From Blepharisma japonicum (Eukaryota; Ciliophora; Heterotrichea; Heterotrichida; Blepharismidae), in the NCBI GenBank assembly GCA_949751835.1, contig CATKHK010000005.1, positions 558,001-622,000 of the forward strand: a stretch of DNA of 64,000 bases. The letters run 5' to 3'. Below are positions 59,575 to 64,000 of this stretch, in pieces. The notes below the pieces were generated by a model. That model saw only the letters and a list, made by a program, of their open reading frames with translations. It ran no database searches and was not told where the DNA came from. The position numbers were made by a program, and so were the translations under genes. The stretch's first letter is position 1. Each line of letters begins with the position of its first letter.

Positions 59575-61230
59575 TTACATTAATAATTTTCTAACGCAAT
59601 ATCCTCTCCATACTGACTGAATAAATATCGCAGCACTCCTTATTATTTCATAAAGAGTTCTTGTTTGATATTGTCTAATAAGAGATTGAATCTTAATTGC
59701 AGATTTCATTATTTTTTGGTATTTCCTTTGTGCTAAAAAGCGCCTAACGTGAGACTGAATAAGCAAAATTTTTCCATCTTGAGTCTCACATTTTGATTCA
59801 GGGATAGACGCAAGTACACTAGGCCGAAATCTTTTAGCTGAATTTATGAATCTTACAGGATTTCTTTGTTGTGAAAGCGGAGGAATATGAATTTTCTTTT
59901 CTTGAAAAATTTTTCCTTGTGGCTTTTCTAATTTTTGTAATGATGCCTTGCCTTTTTGTTCAGCTATTTGCGATTTCAATTTTAAATAATATTTTCTTAC
60001 TTTGTAGCCTCTTCAATATTTTTGTATTGTTATTGCATGTTTATTTTTATCAATTAAAATTCTGCCACTCCTCAAATGGCTTTTAGCAGGAACAGCAAGA
60101 GGTGGTTTTATTGGGGTATTAATCTTGAAATCTTCTTTTCCTGACAAAAACTCTCTAAAGCTTTCGTCTTTTAGCTCCAATGCTAGGATTTGATTCTCTA
60201 TATGCTTAAGTTTTTCTTCTATATTTAAAAATGGCTCATCACTTACATTTTGTCTTATTCTAACTCTTGTTTTTCCTGATATTGGCCTAATTCTTTCATT
60301 TTTTACAACTGGATTAGGTGGGATTATTGCAATATCTTGCAAAATATCATTTTTTGATGTTTTTTGCTTAAAATTCTTCTTTAATGTTTGCTTTATAATA
60401 TCTCTATTATTTGGAAGTGAATTTTCAAGATTAATGTCTCCGCTAAGTTCAAAACTTGAACTTTGCCTCCTTTCTTTTGGCCTTGCACTAGAAATTCTTA
60501 CAGCCGGTAAGCTATCATTCAAATTATATTTTCTATTTGACTGCGTTGAATTTGCCCTCTGGTGGTTTGGCTTTAAATTAATTTTCTCAAATTTATATTT
60601 TTGGTTATGCACAGCATTCTTTGCCTTTAATACGCTATAATTTTTTACCAAAAGATTCAGCACATGGTGAGTTTCTGTTTTATTGCAGTTTGCTTTTTCA
60701 ATTCCAAGCCTATAAGATTCTTCTGCTTTTGCAAAAAATCCTAATAACTCATATTCTATTCCAGCGTTATAATATGCGATAGCTAAAGTGTTTACAATAT
60801 TTTCAGTTTTTTCATATCTTTCAGCTTCGCTAAGTAAACTAATAGCTTTTGTGACACTTTTTACAGCTGAGTCGTGGTTTCCCAGCTGTGATTTAATAGC
60901 ACAAATATTTAGGTGAGTCCCTGCAAGATTAGTTGATTCGACAGGTGAGTTTATGCCTAAATCCAATGCTTTCTGTAAAAATTGAAGAGCAATATTTAAT
61001 TTTCCAACTTTTTTATAATAACAACCTAAGTTGTTGTATGTAATTGAGAGTAATTTAGTCTTTGAGGTAGAAGACTGAGGTAAGCTTAATATATCCTGAG
61101 CTCTTCGCAATAAATGAAACGAGCTTGAAAAATTTTCTTGTCTTAAATAGTCCATAGCTAGCTTATTACACCCTAGAACTAACTCTTGTAATTGCACTGA
61201 TAATGAAGTCTCTTGAAATTTTAATGACAT
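59575..61230 (-). CDS. TPR and IQ-motif protein
   Basis: A 551-residue protein with TGA=Trp. Residues 1-190 contain about four TPRs (LSITYNNLGCYYKKVGKLNI; AGTHLNICAIKSQLGNHDSA; AYYNAGIEYELLGFFAKAEE). A disordered Lys/Ser/Asn-rich middle follows. At least four IQ motifs lie between about 400 and the C-terminus (ITIQKYWRGYKVRKYY, LIQSHVRRFLAQRKYQ, IKIQSLIRQYQTRTLYE, IFIQSVWRGYCVRKLL). IQ motifs bind calmodulin or centrin, and this combination is common in ciliate cortical and basal-body proteins. It stands 30 bp upstream-side of RPF1 in a tandem minus-strand set. Confidence 0.88.
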
Positions 61231-61260
61231 TAGAAAAAATATTGAGAAAAATTATTTGTG

Positions 61261-62199
61261 TTATAAAAAGAATTTTTTACGATTCACCTGCATATTTGGC
61301 TGATATAAAAATTCATACTCTCCTGATTCTGCGTTGAAAATCCCTGATTGTAGACTTCTAAGCTTTAAAGTCATCCTTGGTCCAACTTCTTGTAAAATTA
61401 CTTTTTTTCCATCCTCTTTGAATAAATATCGATGATGTCGGAAGAATATAAAATCTCTTTGATTTTTCATGGTAACTACATTTCTGCCTCTGAACTCTGG
61501 CTTCTGTGGGAAAAGTGATGCCAGCATCCTTCCAATTCTTTGACCAAGCCTTGTATCGAAATTCTTCATAATTAATTCTGGATAATACCCTGTCGGTGTT
61601 CCATGATTAGGAATTTCTCTTCTTTTCCACGTATTCGAAACCCTAAAATGAGCAGTTGGACCTTCAGGCAAATGAATAATCCACAGCCCTTCAGGTTCTT
61701 TACCCTTTTCATTAAATACTAAGACATCCGTATATTCCCTATTCGACGCATATTCGCAGATTTCTTTCATATCATAGGTTCTTCTATCATAATACTCCGC
61801 ATTTGGCATAATCCCTTTCACCTCATTAGCGAATTTAACTAGTTGTTCTGATGGTCTCCTTTTAGTCGTGACGATAATTTTTGGGAGGACTCCTTCTTTA
61901 TAATAGCTTGCAAACTCATCAATATTTTCGTCATTTTTTACTTCTTCATTGTCAGAGGTCACAAAAGAGTCTTCAGGAACTCTCATTGATTCAATAGTTT
62001 TCGGAGCTAAAGGCTATATAAAGATTACAGCTTCACCTGTTTTTTCTCTTTGTTTTTTGCGTTTTTCTCTGCCTTCTTTTTGCTGCTTCTTTAATTCATA
62101 TTTGAGACGCAGCATTAATTGGACTTTTCGAGTTTTGTTTTTTACTGTGGGGAGAAGTGATTTGATGCGAGTTGTGTTGGGAGCTTGATTTTTTACCAT
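61261..62199 (-). CDS. RPF1: Ribosome production factor 1 (RPF1, Brix domain)
   Basis: Two exons (complement of 62029-62199 and 61261-62013) give 307 residues. The basic N-terminus (KYELKKQQKEGREKRKKQRE) is followed by PLAPKTIESMRVPEDSFV, the conserved RPF1 KTIEnxRxxD block rebuilt only after removing the intron. The Brix domain includes LPKIIVTTKRRPSEQL, DVLVFNEKGKEPEGLWIIHL, GPTAHFRVSN and a final EVGPRMTLKLRSLQSG. RPF1 works in 60S subunit assembly in the nucleolus (27S pre-rRNA processing). Trp codons seen are TGG. The stop is TAA (61261-61263). Confidence 0.95.
62014..62028 (-). other. 15-nt intron in RPF1 gene
   Basis: On the minus strand GTAATCTTTATATAG, phase 0, with in-frame TAG. 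Removal joins TGEA to PLAPKTIES, matching the family. Confidence 0.93.
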
Positions 62200-62223
62200 A
62201 TTATTTATAAATAGAAATAAAAG

Positions 62224-62766
62224 TTACTTAAAATTAAACTCCTCAATTTTAGCTTTCTTCATAAATGATTTTAGCTCAGCTTTGACTTTATAATATTTAT
62301 CACAGTATTTCTTAGCTTGCTTTGTTAAGGCATCTATAATAACTTTATCCAGACTCATCGTTGGAATGGATTCAGTCTGGTCAGTTTGTACAGACATATG
62401 AGCAACTTCTTTTTCTTGCCTTGTATGGGGTGTTGGCTGGTTTGGCCTGACTTTAATAACAAGTCAGTCCCATATGACATCTTTTGTAAAGGGGAAATAT
62501 TCTAGTTTATCCACAACTCTTTCTTCCTCTAACGTCTTCCTTTCTCCACTTTGAAGCTTTCCTTTAAATGTTCATGTACAATTTACAAAGAGAATGTTCA
62601 CAATTTTTGAAATTGGATTTGAGCATCCTCCACATTGGCAAACATTTTTTACTCTTGCGATATCGAAGGTACCTTGACTACCGACATATAAAGGGACTTG
62701 ACGGAGGTAGTATGTGCAGTCCGGCTGCGTGCATTTTCCGATGAAATAGACTCCAGGTATTGGCAT
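62224..62766 (-). CDS. Cys-rich small protein, unknown
   Basis: A 180-residue protein with two TGA=Trp codons, 24 bp from RPF1 in tandem. The N-terminus is Cys-rich: GVYFIGKCTQPDCTYYLRQV, then VKNVCQCGGCSNPISKIV and VNCTW. CX4C with CxCxxC could hold a zinc ion. The middle reads FPFTKDVIWDWLVIKVRPNQ and the C-terminus is a basic helix (ALTKQAKKYCDKYYKVKAEL). I recognise no named family; a zinc-binding domain is inferred from Cys spacing only. Confidence 0.65.
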
Positions 62767-63599
62767 TTTTTTATTAGAGGAAATTCATCGTTGCTAATTG
62801 GAGAATTTTGATATAGAAATAATTATTTTTTAATCAGAATTTTATAATACCTGCGCTAATTAGCTAGTGAATATATAACATGAAATTAATCAGGGGAATA
62901 TAATAACTATTATCCATTGTTGAATTAATTATACAGCAAAAGAGAAGAAGTGATTATAAAAAAAGCAATTTTATTTCTAAACTTTTTATACTTATATGCA
63001 AAAATTATTTTATTAATAGCATATGCAATAATTAAGATGTATCTTTAATAAAATCACGTTTAGAAACCCAAAAAATTCAAGTAATGCCAATCACTAAATT
63101 TTACTAAGTAGTGATAAAAATAGATTGGAGAAATAATTCTAAATATTTGAAGAATAATTATGTCGCTTTGCTCTTTGTGCTATGCAAGATTAAAATTAAA
63201 TTATTTTAGTTAGAAAATTAATCAACAATACTTATTTAATTATGAAAATTTTGTTCACCTGTATGAATTCTTTACATATAGCTCATCAGCCATTAGAAGT
63301 TGGTTTTTATTCTAAATTCTGGTATTAAAATATGTTTCGGTATTTTATCAATTTCTTTAAAATTTAATTTATATTATCCTATACTTTATATATTTCATAG
63401 TCTTTCTTATCAACTTATCTTAAGCCAAAAAATCCCAAATGAAAATTCATTCATATGCAATTCATATATTTTTATTCTCAAAAATAACTCTTTATCATTA
63501 TTTTCCACAAAATTAATTTAGATATTAATCTTAAATTTTAATCAAGCTATAATTAGAAAAATTCCCAAAAATATAAGTCTTTCAATGCTTTAAGGGAAA
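62767..63599. other. Intergenic, divergent promoters
   Basis: About 830 bp, the longest gene-free stretch. Very AT-rich. A 73-codon frame (63300-63521) is Ile/Phe/Leu/Ser-rich with AT-driven codons and looks like chance. No RNA gene or repeat seen. Confidence 0.55.
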
Positions 63600-64000
63600 A
63601 TGGAGGTTGTAAAGGATAACTTTGAAGAAGCTCTTCAGCTTTTTCAAGAAAACCTTTATCAAAGCGAAATAGTAGCACTTGATCTTGAATTCACAGGCAT
63701 TCATGGGAAACCAGAACAATTCAACGATAACATGACAGAAAGATACTCAAAAGTCCGAAGAGTTGCAATGAATTATGAGATTATTCAAGTAGGATTGTGC
63801 CTTTTCGTTCGCAAAGGTGATATATGGGAAACAAGACCATTCAACTTCTATGTCTTTCCAGAAGATTCAGGTGCAAATCCTAGAGTTACTTTAGAAGTCT
63901 CAGCAATTTCATTTCTCAAGGAGCATAATATGGACTTCAACAAATGAATATACCAAGGAATCCCATATATGACTATGCTGCAAGAAAGCGACCTTCATAC
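63600..64000 (+). CDS. PARN: Poly(A)-specific ribonuclease PARN, N-terminal part
   Basis: The first 133 residues of a PARN/CAF1-type deadenylase, cut by the right edge. MEVVKDNFEEALQLF and IVALDLEFTGI carry the first DEDD acids (Asp28, Glu30). The order RYSKVRRVAMNYEIIQVGLC, FNFYVFPE, SAISFLKEHNMDFNKWIYQG and IPYMTMLQE follows human PARN closely (QFGLCTF, SFNFYVFP, SIDFLASQGFDFNK, GIPYL). TGA at 63945-63947 is Trp. PARN shortens poly(A) tails and trims small noncoding RNAs. The remaining catalytic residues and any R3H domain lie outside. Confidence 0.93.

Noticed and set aside
63300-63521. 73-codon plus-strand frame upstream of PARN
   Set aside because: Composition is driven by A/T (Ile, Phe, Leu, Ser, Tyr, Asn), with no family resemblance; it looks like chance in AT-rich DNA.

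Overview
The window is a gene-dense, AT-rich stretch of a ciliate macronuclear-type genome, most likely a heterotrich close to Blepharisma. Two features read directly from the sequence support this. First, TGA is a sense codon for tryptophan: dozens of in-frame TGAs fall where conserved proteins have Trp (for example the WSCG motif of a kinase, WNVN of an AP endonuclease, and WYSLW in GAA1), while TAA and TAG are the only terminators. Second, the few introns are tiny: five of 15 nt and one of 16 nt, all GT...TAG with an A six bases from the 3' end. Standard-code Stentor and UAR=Gln ciliates are excluded by the code.

Layout. 1-5.7 kb: a P4-ATPase flippase cut by the left edge, a TAF8-like TFIID subunit, a wax-ester-synthase/DGAT-like acyltransferase and NRDE2. 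5.9-11.3 kb: a peroxisomal ABCD half transporter, a Kelch protein, an ExoIII/APE-type endonuclease and a VOC/methylmalonyl-CoA-epimerase-like protein. 11.8-17.7 kb: two small unknown genes, an F-BAR/F-box/TBC protein and a Tcd-type tRNA ct6A dehydratase. 18-27 kb: CWC22, eEF1B GEF, GPI transamidase GAA1, a bacterial-type (organellar) LeuRS, a mitochondrial helical-repeat protein only 5 bp from the LeuRS start, and a coiled-coil protein. 27.1-36.6 kb: one uninterrupted 3,171-residue membrane protein with about 2,000 residues of degenerate helical repeats and two EF-hands. 37-41 kb: two related mitochondrial SAM methyltransferases, the first frameshifted, the second fused to a RAP-type RNA-binding repeat protein. 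41-50 kb: striatin, tRNA-Glu(CTC), a large unknown CxxC protein, tRNA-Phe(GAA), a four-TM protein, a prenyltransferase-alpha-like protein, an unknown, and a predicted myristoylated ubiquitin-like protein. 50.6-64 kb: ARS2/SERRATE, a TM/coiled-coil protein, an AMPK/MARK-type kinase, DHX15/PRP43, a Qc-type SNARE with His at the zero layer, a two-TM protein, a SAM-domain protein, a TPR/IQ protein, RPF1, a Cys-rich unknown, and PARN cut by the right edge.

The genes are mostly housekeeping, with RNA metabolism well represented (NRDE2, ARS2, CWC22, DHX15, PARN, RPF1, LeuRS, Tcd, RAP fusion) beside membrane traffic (flippase, TBC, SNARE, GAA1). They do not form one operon-like pathway. Packing is very tight: convergent stop codons are 9-36 bp apart in several places. 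I see no transposon, CRISPR array, rRNA gene or telomere repeat. The strongest candidates for undescribed biology are the giant repeat/EF-hand membrane protein and the methyltransferase-RAP fusion.
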